A stretch of 64,000 bases of DNA from Pagrus major. Its lineage: Eukaryota; Chordata; Actinopteri; Spariformes; Sparidae. The notes under the pieces are model-generated. The model was given only the letters and a program-made list of their open reading frames with translations, was not told the DNA's origin and searched no databases. Shown here one piece after another: positions 23,836 to 34,929 of this stretch. The position numbers and the translations under genes are program-made. How positions within the stretch are numbered: position 1 is the first letter of the stretch; every line of letters begins with the position of its first letter. Location: assembly GCF_040436345.1 (NCBI RefSeq), contig NC_133221.1:22764665-22828664 (forward strand). Direction: 5' to 3'.

Positions 23836-24470
23836 ATGAGCAGGACAAAATGGGGATTACTCACACAGGGATGAGTCTGACATTAGATTCTGGCACAACG
23901 GGATTTAACACTGTTATCTCCTCCGACTCTCCTGTTGCCGCACTCCAAGCTGCAGCTGTCTGGTTCTCTGGTGGAGCAGCTTATCCCCCAGGCGGCTCTT
24001 AGCACCCAAAACCACGGGTTCAGTCCAGTCGGTCAACGTCTGAGAGGAGCTTCATCTTACAAGCAGTTGACTCTTCCTGACTCCCTTCCCTTAGGCCTCC
24101 GCGTGGAAACAGACTCTCCTCCTGTTCAACAAGTCGTTGTCTTGCTCTTTAACTACAAAAGCTAATCGAGCGGATGAACTGACCGTACGCCGCGGTGATG
24201 TCATCCAAGTGCTGTACAAAGACAATGAGTCGTGGTGGTTCGGGCGTCTGGCCAATGGGCAGCAGGGATATTTTCTGGCTTCTCATGTCGCAGATCAGAT
24301 AGATTTCAATGAAGAGGCGAGTCAGTCTAACACAGCCTTGTCTGAGGGGACTGTGGAGAGGTCACACCAACCAGGAGCGAGAAGGAAAAAGAAAGTGAAA
24401 AAGTCGGGAGGGGCTTCATTTTCAGATGACTCAGAGTCGGCCGGGAGAAATGTACAACAGGGGAAAGAAA
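23836..24470 (+). pseudogene. AHI1 retrocopy, frameshifted C-terminal part with SH3 domain
   Basis: AHI1 homology continues past the stop in three successive frames. About 23829-23930 reads NEQDKMGITHTGMSL in frame 3. About 23930-24155 reads PHSKLQLSGSLVEQLIPQ and FSPVGQRL in frame 1. From about 24157 frame 2 carries the SH3 domain (NRADELTVRRGDVIQVLYKD, NESWWFGRL, GQQGYFLASHV) followed by a basic tail (RRKKKVKKSGG). The last shift is one extra A in an AAAA run near 24155. The parent protein would read straight through all three segments. As written, the SH3 domain is detached from the WD40 part. Retrocopy sequence ends at or near GGGAAAGAAA (24461-24470). Confidence 0.88.
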
Positions 24471-25637
24471 CAACCAGACAGCTCGAGCGGCTGAGAAAGT
24501 ACAGCGATGATGTTACTCTCAGCAACGCAAAGATAGCTACTCAGGTGAGAGATAACACCAGGCAGAAAAAGAAAAAGATTATGAAGAGCTCCAAGTTGCC
24601 CATTTAATCAATGAGGAGAAGTTTCAAAGTGACCTCCAGGTGGAGAAGGACAAGAACAAGCTTCTTCAAAAAGATCTGGATCAGATCAGTGTCTCCCACA
24701 ATGAGCTCAGACTCAGGTATGAAACTGATGCCATTAAAGTCAGACAGCAGGTTGACACCCTTCAGGATGATCTTGTGAAGGAAATGCAGCAGAAGACAAC
24801 TGTTGAAAAACAGTATGCAGAGCTGCAAATGGCACATAAACTCAGCCAGGACAAGTTTACAGCTGAGCTCCAGGTGGAGGAGCAGAAGAACAAGCTTCTC
24901 CATGAAGAACTGGACAAGATCAGTGCTTCACAACAAGAGATCAGCCAAAGGTATAGAGCTGATGTCAACACTGTCAGACAGCAGGCTGAGACCCTTCAAC
25001 ATGAGCTTCAGAAGGAAGTCCAGCAAAGAAAACTCCTTCAACAAGAACATGAGGAGCTGAAAAAGGCACAAACATCCAGCCATGAGAAGTTCACTGCTGA
25101 GCTCCAGGTGGAGAAGCAGAAGAACAACCTAGTCCAAGACAAACTGGACAGGATCAGTGATATCAGCCAAAGGTATGAAACTGAAGTCATAACTCTGAGA
25201 CAGCAGGCTGATACTCTGCAGTGGGAGCTTGAGAAGGAAGTCAAGTCTCACGTAGACACAGTGTCGAAAGGCTTGCATATGATTACCAACTTGAGGGCTG
25301 AGCAGGATGACCAAGGAAATCAATAATCGCCAGCAAAACACATTGGAGAAGGAGGGACGTTATGAGAGACATCTGGAGGAGCTGAAAACTCAGCTTAATG
25401 TTCAGATCTCTCTCAACCTTGAGCTCTCCACAAAACTTAAGGCCTTGAAAGAAGCTGAAGTCCCTGAGGGGAGGCCTTGTGAGCAGCAGGAATCCATCCC
25501 TACTGCACCGGCCCCTTAACTTCTTGACATGACTCAAGTCTCTGAGGAGAATCTCCCAGGCAAACCAAAAAAGACTGTCAGTAAAAAGAGCCCGTCACTT
25601 TCTGGGATTGAGGAAACCAAAGAAGTGGAAGAAATAA
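24471..25637 (+). pseudogene. Coiled-coil gene copy 1 (teleost family), frameshifted
   Basis: I do not know a standard name for this gene. From TTRQLERLRKYSDDVTL it continues through SNAKIATQVRDNTRQ into a long coiled coil rich in E, K, Q and L with three 78-residue repeats. It ends in KPKKTV followed, in a shifted frame, by RHFLGLRKPKKWKK and TAA at 25637. That basic ending is, from memory, shared by many uncharacterised intronless-looking coiled-coil proteins of teleosts. Single-base frameshifts are visible near 24565 (A-rich run), 25300 and 25598, and an extra stop lies at 25517-25519. The longest open segment is 24640-25326. It starts directly after the AHI1 retrocopy, and its amino-terminal part lies before that retrocopy at 20949. 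Confidence 0.7.
24619..25320 (+). repeat. Three 234-bp tandem repeats encoding 78-residue coiled-coil units
   Basis: The AAG TTY codons that begin each unit are at 24619, 24853 and 25087, exactly 234 bp apart. Each unit reads roughly KF.(S/A)(D/E)LQVE..KN, then a stretch on the pattern RY.(T/A)(D/E)...VRQQ..TLQ..L.KE. The third unit is slightly shorter and then diverges. Exact spacing in multiples of three shows expansion within a coding frame. Confidence 0.92.
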
Positions 25638-25685
25638 GATGGCTTCAACAACTCAAGCTGTCACATTCACCATCATACATCACAA

Positions 25686-25718
25686 CATACATACATACAT
25701 ACATACATACGTACATAC
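25686..25718. repeat. (CATA)n microsatellite
   Basis: About eight CATA units with one G substitution, between the two coiled-coil gene copies. Confidence 0.95.
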
Positions 25719-25845
25719 AAGGACCTCTCTACTGCGGACAGCCAGTAGATACCATATGTCATCTGTGGTCGGGCATGGGGGGGCAGTGTATCACGGTTAC
25801 CTCCCACAGCAGCACACATATATCTTGCAGACATAGTACGGGGAG

Positions 25846-26029
25846 CTCTTCTTCGACCACTGACCCAGCCGTGAAAACAAGGGAAAGAAAAGCAAAGAAA
25901 AGCTTCAAGAGGAAGACGTCTCTTTAAGAGCTGGACAACCAGAGAGCTAGAGCGGCTGAGAAAGTTATTAGCAACGCAAAGATAGCTACTCAGGTGAGAG
26001 ATAACACCAGGCAGAAGAAGAAAAAGGAC
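25846..26029 (+). pseudogene. Partial second copy of the coiled-coil gene (5' end only)
   Basis: This copy retains the amino-terminal segment TDPAVKTRERKAKKSFKRKT, then a stop in frame (TAA near 25926), and then in another frame a shortened match to SNAKIATQVRDNTRQ seen in copy 1. It lacks the YSDDVTL block and diverges after an A-rich run near 26029. It shows what the uninterrupted gene looks like around the site where AHI1 sequence lies in copy 1. Confidence 0.7.
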
Positions 26030-26139
26030 CTTCATAAAGATGTCAACCAAAAAGCTGACATCTCGCCAATCCGAAATGCTCCCCATACTGTGTCTTTCCA
26101 AAGTAACTTCAAACTATGTGTGCGCTATCTGTGTGGAGT

Positions 26140-26215
26140 TAACATGTCCTCCCCATGCCCCTGTGGGTTTTCCCTGGGTGCTCCGGTTTCTCCCACAATT
26201 TTCAAAACAATTGTT
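26140..26215 (+). repeat. Fragment of a dispersed fish repeat
   Basis: The stretch CTGTGGGTTTTCCCTGGGTG followed by CTCCGGTTTCTCCCAC is a familiar dispersed motif in fish genomes, usually attributed to the 3' part of a non-LTR retrotransposon. It is followed by an A-rich tract at 26232-26243. Family assignment is from memory only. Confidence 0.45.
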
Positions 26216-26567
26216 TAAATTTGGATTTGAATAAAAAAAAAAAATTAAAATTAAAAATTGTAAAATGTAAAATGTAGGACATTGTCTTTCTTGAGGTGGG
26301 AACACATTTTGCCCCTCAAGTGGTATTTCATTTTTTGCACACTGTCAACATGGATTGTCAAATGTCCTGATCAAGAGGGACATAACATTCATTCAGTAAT
26401 GAAAACTAATTGACAAAAAACCTCTTAGAGCTATGCTTGCTCTTTGAAGCTGTACTTAGGCAGCGCTGTATATTAAACACACTTATCAATATCAACATGC
26501 TAACACGCTCAGAAGAGGAAGGCTAATATGTCAATGCAAAGTTAAGTTTATCATGTTCAATGGCGTA

Positions 26568-26720
26568 CTTTAATAATAATAATAATGATGATGATAATAA
26601 TAAACTTTATTTATATAGCACCTTTTTAAAAAGAGAGTTTTCAAAGTGCTTTGACAGTTAAGCTAAAGCAGGAAACTCAGGAGGACAATATTACAGAATA
26701 AACACTCAACAGTCGAGCCA
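26568..26720. repeat. Dispersed repeat with AATAATAAT and ACTTTATTTATATAGCACC
   Basis: The combination of ATAATAATAA, CTTTATTTATATAGCACCTT and AAAGTGCTTTGACAG is a very common dispersed repeat motif in fish DNA. It has no coding content. Confidence 0.5.
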
Positions 26721-26799
26721 AACACAAGGAAGCTGAGTGTAAAGCGTGTTCAAGCTATGGTCTACGATCTGAGAAAGATTTGAAAAAAGCATCCCCCCC

Positions 26800-27080
26800 C
26801 ACACACACACCCCTCCCCTCTGTGCTCCTTAATCCCTCCCCTCCGAGCTCGTATCGCTCTCCCCTCGGAGCCTCCCGCAACAAGAGCAACAAGCCGGCCA
26901 GCAGGAAACCGAATATAGTGCCAGCTTTGAATGCGGAGTAACGATGTCGGATTCACAGGTAAAGTTATTACAATGCCAGTGAAACTAACGTAAATCTGGT
27001 AAGTCATTACAATGTCCACAGCTAAGCTCCACAGCCAAGCTAGCGTAACGTCATTAGCATGTTACAGCTACGTTACGTTA
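26800..27080 (+). promoter_or_regulatory. GC-rich, CpG-containing patch, possible promoter
   Basis: Against an AT-rich background, 26800-26945 is GC-rich with several CpGs (CTCCCCTCGGAGCCTCCCGC, AGCCGGCC). It is followed by ACGTTACGTTACAGCTACGT-type repeats around 27069. It precedes a short ATG exon with a consensus donor. No TATA box was identified. I infer a CpG-type promoter; no transcript evidence is available. Confidence 0.4.
26944..26958 (+). CDS. Candidate first coding exon (MSDSQ) of an unknown gene
   Basis: ATG at 26944 opens five codons (MSDSQ), ending in CAG directly followed by a GTAAAG donor. The exon sits at the 3' edge of the GC-rich patch, where a first exon would be expected. 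No downstream exon of such a gene was recognised before the sema3b gene, so this could be a non-coding RNA start, a decayed gene or chance. Confidence 0.3.
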
Positions 27081-29700
27081 CAGCTACGTAATAAGTTACT
27101 ATTTATCAGCAGCTAAGTTAGCCACTTCTAAAAGTTATTGAGGGCCAAGAGACTAACAGATGCTGCCGTCAGCTTTAATCATAACGATTGCTTCCACATT
27201 GTGGCTGAAAACTAAACCGGCATGAGCCTCGGGCCCAGTTGTGTCCCAGTTGTTGTCTGAGTAGCACCACGACCGCGACACAAACGTGCCCCGTAAACCT
27301 TAATCTCTTGTTTATGACAGATAAAACACACAAATACACACATCGTAACGCGTATATGATAATCCATCATATTGATTTAGCAAAAGCTTCGTTGAAAACA
27401 AATGGACAAGTGCAGGAGGAGGGTTAGCAAAACAGTTGAGTAGTGATCGGGCAAGAGGTTGTTATGGAGAAATTAAATCCGTACAGTATGAATGAAACGG
27501 ACCGCATGGCTGCTATTGGTCAATTTCTTTGCAGTTTTGCAGGCACTAGAGAGAATGGTTTTATTTGGTTCCTTTTGCTCTTCACATTGTGTAGGTCGTA
27601 CTATTGGGCCATAACCACCATCTAAATAATGTTAATAATAATGATCAATCTTTCAAATCGTAGACCATAGCTTTAAAACAAGAAGGTAGAACAGAGAATG
27701 TAAAAACACAAAAAGACAATATGATATAGTCCAAGTAAAAGAAATAATAGCATCCTGTTCTGTCATGCCAAGCTTACCATTGCACTTGTATTTGTATTCA
27801 GCAGATCGTAAACACCTAAGCAAAAACCTTATCGTATCAATTATGATTAACCTTTGGTTTGACACTTTTAAATATATATTTGAATATCGGTCCTTCCTGG
27901 TTACATGTATAATTTCTCAAGAGAAATATTGATGGGCCAGGAATTGGACAACATGCTTTTGATAATACCTGGAGGAGCAGGAACAAGCCCTGAGGGAGTA
28001 GAATAGCCTTATAATGTGGTACATTGTTCTGAGAAACACCCTTTAAGTTAATGTTAGCGAACACGTTGTATTTTGAGACTGCCATTGATTAAAATAGGCT
28101 GAGTAAAGGATGATTATTTGAAAAAAAACTAGCGAAATGGCTGATTTAATGCATGGGACAAAGCTATGACATTTTAACTTCAACTGTGCAGGTTACTCGA
28201 TCTTTACTTAATGTTATGTCTGAAGTGAACATTAGGTAAACACAGAGTTAACGTGACAGAGCCCGAACATTAACATTCACTCTAACAATAAGCAGTCTCT
28301 CAAGGAAAGTTGAAGGGAAATTAAAGATCTGTAGATGTAGAGAAATCTCACAGGGAGAGAAAGCAAGTTTGGTCATTAATCTCTCTGTTCAGTCCCACTC
28401 GTCCTCTGGGAGAAAGAAATGAACAGTTTCTCAGTGTGCCACAACCTGTTAGGACTGTGAGACGGGGCTGTTAAGGCATGTGTTCCCGTCTCAATAATAC
28501 AACTCATTTGTCATTAGATAGATAATGTCATTACACCACAGTCTCAGAGGACACAGTCCATGTGCAAGCTCAAACATATATGACCCACTTTCAGTAGGAC
28601 TGTATATTATTTATCATTCAGTATTCAGACCAGCGTCATTCCTCACTCTTTGACCCCTTCCACTAAACCACAAAAAAAAAAACACTGTTCTTCACGGGTT
28701 GAATGTGTTTGCACTTTCAGAGTTGTTTCACAAAAACCACAGAAGAATTCCTCGGTGCAGCTAGAAACGAGGCTTAATTAAAATGGTGTGGACGTTTTGA
28801 ATCCGCCATGAAGACTTGACTTTTCTTTGGAACGAGCAGTGATTTGAAAGGGATTTATCAAAATTTATTGATCGATATTCATACCCTTGAGAGGAGACAG
28901 TTTCTCTGTTTTGTGTACATGCAAGTCTCATAAAAAGTTTCCAAGATTTTTTATAGATCTAAAGTTCATAACAAATAAATAATTTTGACATTTAAACACC
29001 AAGGTCAAAAGAAATACTTGGTTCCCCTTTACATCACAATGTTGAATGATTTTCTACTTAACAAGTCGATTGAAGTACACCAATAATTAATCCCAAGTGA
29101 TAGTGGGGAAAACATTCTCTAACTCGAGACTTTATCTATGAAAAACATATATTGATATCAACTTCCTTCATCTACTGTAATAGGATTTCTGTCAACAGTT
29201 AACAAGTATGTGTTGGCTCTAACTCCACTCACAGCAACAGAACATCCAACAAATGCCTCCCTGCAATATGGAAAATTATCCATTAATGGAAATAGACTGA
29301 TTACTGTACTGTTCGCCATTAAAAACACACGAATTGCCAAAATGTTTCCTGTTTGACAGGGTTTTGTATCCCTAAAGTAAAACCATATTCAGACACGACA
29401 ACAAAATATTAAAATATGATTCATGTTTTGTGCATTTATCCATACACAGAGCCAAGCGCTCAACTGATCTTGTTTTGTTAAGCGCTCTTGAGGATTCTCA
29501 TTCACATGGAAGTACGAATGGCTACATATGAAAAGAAATATCACTGGAGTATTCATTTTCATTAGCCATGTAAACAGCTTTGCATTGTTGCAATGAAATG
29601 TCATTTGAACCAGTGTGCAGTATAACAAATGATGATATCTTGCACAAAGGAGAGCAGAAAGTTTGAGCAGCTGGCAGTGAGACATGTTGAACCATAAAGG
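27080..29700. other. Non-coding stretch
   Basis: AT-rich sequence without a supported exon or a recognisable repeat. If the exon at 26944 is real this would be intron. Confidence 0.45.
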
Positions 29701-29830
29701 AGTTGTGTTGGGATGAGGAAGCTGCTTGGCTGTGCTTGGGTTGTAGCAGCATCCTGGGGCCTGTACCAGAAAGCAGGATGTGTGGTTAGCGAGGTAATTT
29801 CAGGGTTGACACTGGGTGATCAGGAATTAC

Positions 29831-29972
29831 CTTCTTTTTGTACTCTAATTTCTCCCACTCAAGCTTCAATTTCTCCACCTCCAGTTTTACTTTTTTCAAC
29901 AACTCTTTCTTGTAGAGTATGTCAAGCTTGCGGGTCCTCTTGTAGAGGGAACGAGCATTGTCTGCTCCAGCC
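29831..29972 (-). pseudogene. Exon of a Myb/SANT-like (Harbinger-type) protein
   Basis: On the minus strand a TTTGTGACAG acceptor opens a 142-bp frame (AGADNARSLYKRTRKLDILY, then lysine- and glutamate-rich heptads ending LEYKKK) followed by a GTAATT donor. This helical ending resembles the C-terminal part of Myb/SANT-like DNA-binding proteins encoded by PIF/Harbinger transposons or derived host genes. At 29756-29803 the + strand shows GGGGCCTGTACCAGAAAGCA, similar to fish Harbinger termini. Upstream on the minus strand, 30210-30151 may be another exon, but it ends in a stop (STSRARQ then TAG). I therefore call this a transposon remnant. Confidence 0.45.
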
Positions 29973-30024
29973 TGTCACAAATCAAAAACATAAAGTTCTT
30001 TTAACATTTAAGCATTGTGCCTCA

Positions 30025-30102
30025 GCAAGGCTCACTCAAAAGGTGCAAATTTCACATTGGGGGTAATCAATGTGAAATTTGCACCTTTTGAGTGAGCCTT
30101 GC
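30025..30102. repeat. Perfect 35-bp palindrome with 8-nt loop
   Basis: The left arm (30025-30059) begins GCAAGGCTCACTCAAAAGG and the right arm (30068-30102) is its exact reverse complement, ending CCTTTTGAGTGAGCCTTGC. The loop is GGGGTAAT. There are no mismatches in the arms. It lies between the two putative exons of the Harbinger-like remnant. Confidence 0.97.
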
Positions 30103-30249
30103 AAAGTCAAAGTCTAATTCATTACCCCTTGTCTCCTATCTCCTTGTCTCCTATTGCCTGGCCCTTGAGGTGGAGGCCACAGGCTCGGTAGGGAGAAGGT
30201 TATCATCTTCCTGCAAAATTTCCATCATAGCAATGGAAGCAATGAAAAC

Positions 30250-33200
30250 ATTTTAGCACAGCGTGTACTTGAAGCAGTTATTTTCATTATTTGTCCCGCA
30301 CGCAGACCAACACCATTAGCAAATCATTAAAGCTAATTCAATTACAGCCAAATTTCCACACTCTCACCATCTGTCTCCCAAGTCTGTTTGACACAGCCAG
30401 GGTTGCAGCTGAAATAATAAGACTGAAGCTCTCATACACACACCATAAATATATATATATATAAGCAACATATTAATTTAATGGAATACATAAAGCACAT
30501 GCACACTATAGTCAAATCTACTCATGCTTAATTGATATTATAAGCTATTATAAGCTTATAGCTTTTCCCAGCAGTCCTTCCTGCATTTGGCAGCTGCAAC
30601 TGTTGTTTTTAGCCTGGATTATGTGTTTAAATTCTTTATATTTCTCTAATATTATAGTTTGCTCTTGGTTTGTGAAGTATGCCACTCTGCTGCCAGAAGA
30701 CTTGTCCATGTTTGCGATTGGTCCATTGCTGCAAACACCTCCCCCTTTATGTGAACACACTCATGACTAGATTGGGATATCCTGGGTTGACTAACCGAGT
30801 TGATAACCAGCTTAGGGTGTCCACTTAGTGCAGTACAGGCCCCTGGTATGTGCCTGCCCCCAGGCATTGTTGCTGTTCTTGTATGTACCTACATTTAACT
30901 GGTTTCTTATTATGGAGAACATAAGAAAACTAACTTTAGGAGTTTTGTTCTCAATCCACAGGATTTCGGAGGATTGAGGTTCAAATGTATGAAGATTCAA
31001 ATGGTTAGCGACCTTTAACTTGATATTAACTTTCTCTCAGGTTTCTTTTTCTTGTAAAGCCACATACATTAGAGGACAAATTGAGGCTTGGAGGTTGACG
31101 GTTACAGGTTAGCCTGTGCTATACAACCAAACCAAAAGTGTTTCATAATAACTTGCCATTATTTTGTGCTATAGTTTAGCAGGATTGTGTGGACATACAA
31201 TGGGATACCACAAGGCCCTAGTCATAACCTCTAGTTAGTATTTCCCATTCATTTGTTGTGACTTTACAATGTTAGTCGCTAGCTATGCTTAGCTATTTGT
31301 CCTATGCCCTATTCAGCTGTACATTTTCGAAATTATTCATCAATACTGACCCGATTGCATATACCCTAGTCACAGCATTTGCACATAATTATAACAGAAT
31401 ACAAAACTGACAATGGCAGCTCATCACTTCCTGTGTCTATTTTTAAATGGGGCAGTTCAACGCTTCAGAAAAGGAGGGGTCTCACATTCACTAACGTGCA
31501 CTCATGGCTAGACCGGATATCCAAAACAAGAACAGAGAAGCTCTATAACAGCACACTCTGCACAGAGCTCAGGACGTCTTTAATCCACTATATCTTACAT
31601 AGCAAAAAGCTGTTTCCTGATGTATAGTGACATCTTAGTGGCTTAATGTTGTATATTGGACCTTTAAAGCAATACAGATGCTTGTTGTTAGTCCAGGACC
31701 TAGACTCTGTGTATTTGCCCTCCCCCTGTGTATCGCATCAGGACTATCATTCATACAGCGATGATTCACCACCGGCGTCAGCTCATTTGCGCTTGTGTCT
31801 ACAATGCAGCTGATCCACTTGCTGTTGCATTGTCGTCATCATATTCAGGACACAGCCTGTCATCAGGAACTGCAGCTGATGATGTTTGGACCCGTCATTT
31901 CCTGGCATTAAGTGAGATACTTTTAAACAAATACAAGAACATTATTTGAGCCTCAAGCAGATGTTTGTTGAGGCACAGAGGAGGACATGTGTTTTCATGT
32001 GGTGCTGATGAAGCAGTCATTTTTTAGGTATTAGGAAATGATGGAGAGAACACACAGCGAATAAACAACTGAGAATAGGACGAACACCGGATTCTTTCAC
32101 ACGGAAGTAAACCATACTCATATGCACAATACATGCCAAATGTTAAATTAATGTTGCTGAGAAGTTTGGTCAATAACTTGCATACCAGTGGTTGTTTACC
32201 ATCACACACACTTATGGCTCACTTCCTGTTCTTTTCCTGTTTAGGAACAGTGCTAAAGCTGGATTCGTTCCTTTGCCAGATCGTGTCGATTATGTCAGAG
32301 GTAATGACCTGCCTAAGACTGGCCATGTGTGTGTGTGTGTGTGTGTGATAGGTCCAACAGCTGTGCTGGGTAACAGAGCAGGCACTTCTGGGACTGCCCA
32401 CCTGAGACCGAATCTTTCATACACATTTGCCAATGTAGCTCATGTTGTAAAAAAGGCGATTTAACTCATACACTTCAATAAAGCTTTATTGGCATGATGT
32501 TCTGATCTAAAACATACATGACATAAATGAAAACATACAATGAGTACAAAGAAAAAGACCCCCTCATATACAAATTTGAAAAATGATTAAAATAAGAAAA
32601 TACAAATAAATAAATAAAAGCAGGTTCATAAGTTCATCGGTCATCAGTCTTCCAGACTGTTTATTTGCCAAACTTCTCCCTCTTTCCTTCCATTTTATCC
32701 CACTGCATCTGGAATTTGTATCATACACATATTGATTCAATCAGCCACCCGCCTGCAGCCACACACACACACACGCAGTATACACGCAGCTCCAATGTTG
32801 AGAAGTTGGTGACGTAAATGATTAGTCCTGCTGTGTGTTTATTAAAGATTAATCTTCACTTACTTTGTGTAAACTGGGTATTGATTTTCCAGGTAAGAGG
32901 GGAGAAGTGTGTACATGTGTCACAGGAAGTGTCCTGTTCTGTGTGAAACACAGTGGTCACTCAGCTACTTCCTTCCTAAAGGTGTGGTCACACCTTGACC
33001 AGCAGGAAGTTTTCCCCCTACGGCCACACAAACAGTTTGTCTGAGGCATTGTCAACTGCCCAGCTTCCTAGCGCGTGTGTGTGCATGTGTGTGTGTGCTA
33101 TTATTTGTTGACTTGCAGTGCTCATTGTTTCTTGCTTTTTTATTCAGAACAAGAGCTGCATTTTAAAACATCTCCACTATTTTGATTGTGTACGTATGGG

Positions 33201-33568
33201 CATCTGCTTTATTATCCTAATAAAGAAAACTAACTGTAAAAACAGCTGGAGTTGGAGTACTGATACAGATGACTGCTGGTTTCATACCTGTACTTCATAC
33301 TGAGCAATTTATGTATACATCATGCATATGTATTGTGTACAGATAAAGTTGTGTACAGACCTTCATGGTATCTGTAGAAGGTATCCGTATCCGTAGAAGG
33401 AATACGGATACCTTCATGACTTTTCCTGTAACGCCACCAGAAGGTCAAAGTTTTACTTACCCTGTGAAATATTTCAACATCTACCCACTGGACTGGAACA
33501 AAATTGTATTGAGACATTTGAAATCTACTGATGTTATTTTAGCACCTAGCTCAAAACACTGCTGTGCC
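30250..33568. other. Non-coding stretch with dispersed repeats
   Basis: No exon was supported. GTTGTATATTGGACCTTTAA around 31646 looks like the right end of another TTAA-type element whose left end was not found. Short GT tracts occur at 32327 and 33079. Confidence 0.45.
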
Positions 33569-33897
33569 TAAAGCTTGATTTATGCTTCTTTGTTCAATCT
33601 ATGCCGCAGCCTACGCTGTAGCGTAACTATAAGTTGTAGTGACGCGGACTGCAACGAGTATGTGTATGGGGAGGCAGCCCTTCCTGCAGTCACTCTGTCT
33701 GTCCACTCTCCCTTACCCAGAGACTCAGCTGTGAATGGGTTGGTGTGTTTAAAGGGGAAAGTACTGCTGGCAATCCGCTCACCACAGCCAGCAACGCAGA
33801 TGCGTACATATGTATCAATGGTCACTACGGCGTAGGCCACATGGATTACTGCGTCGGCTTCTGCTTAGAGTCTACATGCAACCATAAATCAGCTTTA
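33569..33897. mobile_element. Non-autonomous TIR element (~330 bp)
   Basis: The left end TAAAGCTTGATTTATG (33569-33584) matches the reverse complement of CATAAATCAGCTTTA (33883-33897) with one indel. Subterminal CCTACGCTGTAGCGTAAC and its near-inverse CACTACGGCGTAGGCC extend the symmetry. There is no coding content. The superfamily is not certain. Confidence 0.7.
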
Positions 33898-34927
33898 ACT
33901 ATAGTTTTACAGCACCTGCACCATCTAACTAGACCTTCAGTCTCGTTAGCTTTTGTAGTTTGTTGGAAAGAAACTCCTCAAAACTGTCCTCACCAGAAAA
34001 ACGACAGCTGTTAGTTCAAATGCTTAAAAAGGATTTAAATTGACATTATTCTGACAAATCACATCACATTTTGTATCCTACCAACGATCAGCGTTGGTCT
34101 CCTTCAACCACAATCTTTTCCCTAACCTTAACCAGGTAGTTTTAGTTGCCAACTCAATTTTGGAACAACCATTTGGACCTATTCTGGAGGCCCTGATGAA
34201 CAACCCTCAGTCTATGAGGTATGAACTCCTCACTTGACTCCAGCTTTTCTGTGTAAAGAGGTGATTAAATGAGGTGTGATTCGGGGACACAGCAGCGCCT
34301 TCGCTTACACAGATGATTGAAAAACCCGATTTTGCTCAGGGGCATTTCCCTTTGGCAGAGCATGTACATTATTAGTCCATATACCTTTAAACAGAGCTCA
34401 ATAACAATCGGATATTCAAACTGCCTGCTCTCTTTTCACACACGTTATGAGCCGACACCTGACATAACAGAGACAGGGAGGCGCTGGTATAAGACGAGGC
34501 GATCCATTACACTGTCTGTGTCTTTGTAGTACAACGCTTTCAAAGCTCTAAATGACTTGGCCGGTGGTAGGTAGTAATTGGAGATGAATTGAGGTATGTT
34601 TATGTCTGAGCAGGATAAACTGTCCCATACTGTCAACTAACTGTCTCAGCGCTTTGGTTCAAACAAGCCTTTGAAACCCATTTTCTATAAATGTTTAGTC
34701 ATCTTTTATCTGTCAGTTTGTTTTTTGAATTTTGTCTGTCTTCTTTCTTTCTCTCTTTTGTTTGTTTCTTTGCTCTCTTTCTTTACTGTGGCTTTTGTTT
34801 TTTCTTCCCATACTTGTGTCTGAGCTATTTCTGCTCTATAGAAACAATTTGCCAGTGGGTGTGTTTGGGTTGTCAAGGTGGTAGACCTCCATCACTGCAA
34901 ATCAAGCAATGGTCCAAAGTCTCTGTG

Positions 34928-34929
<2 letters not shown>

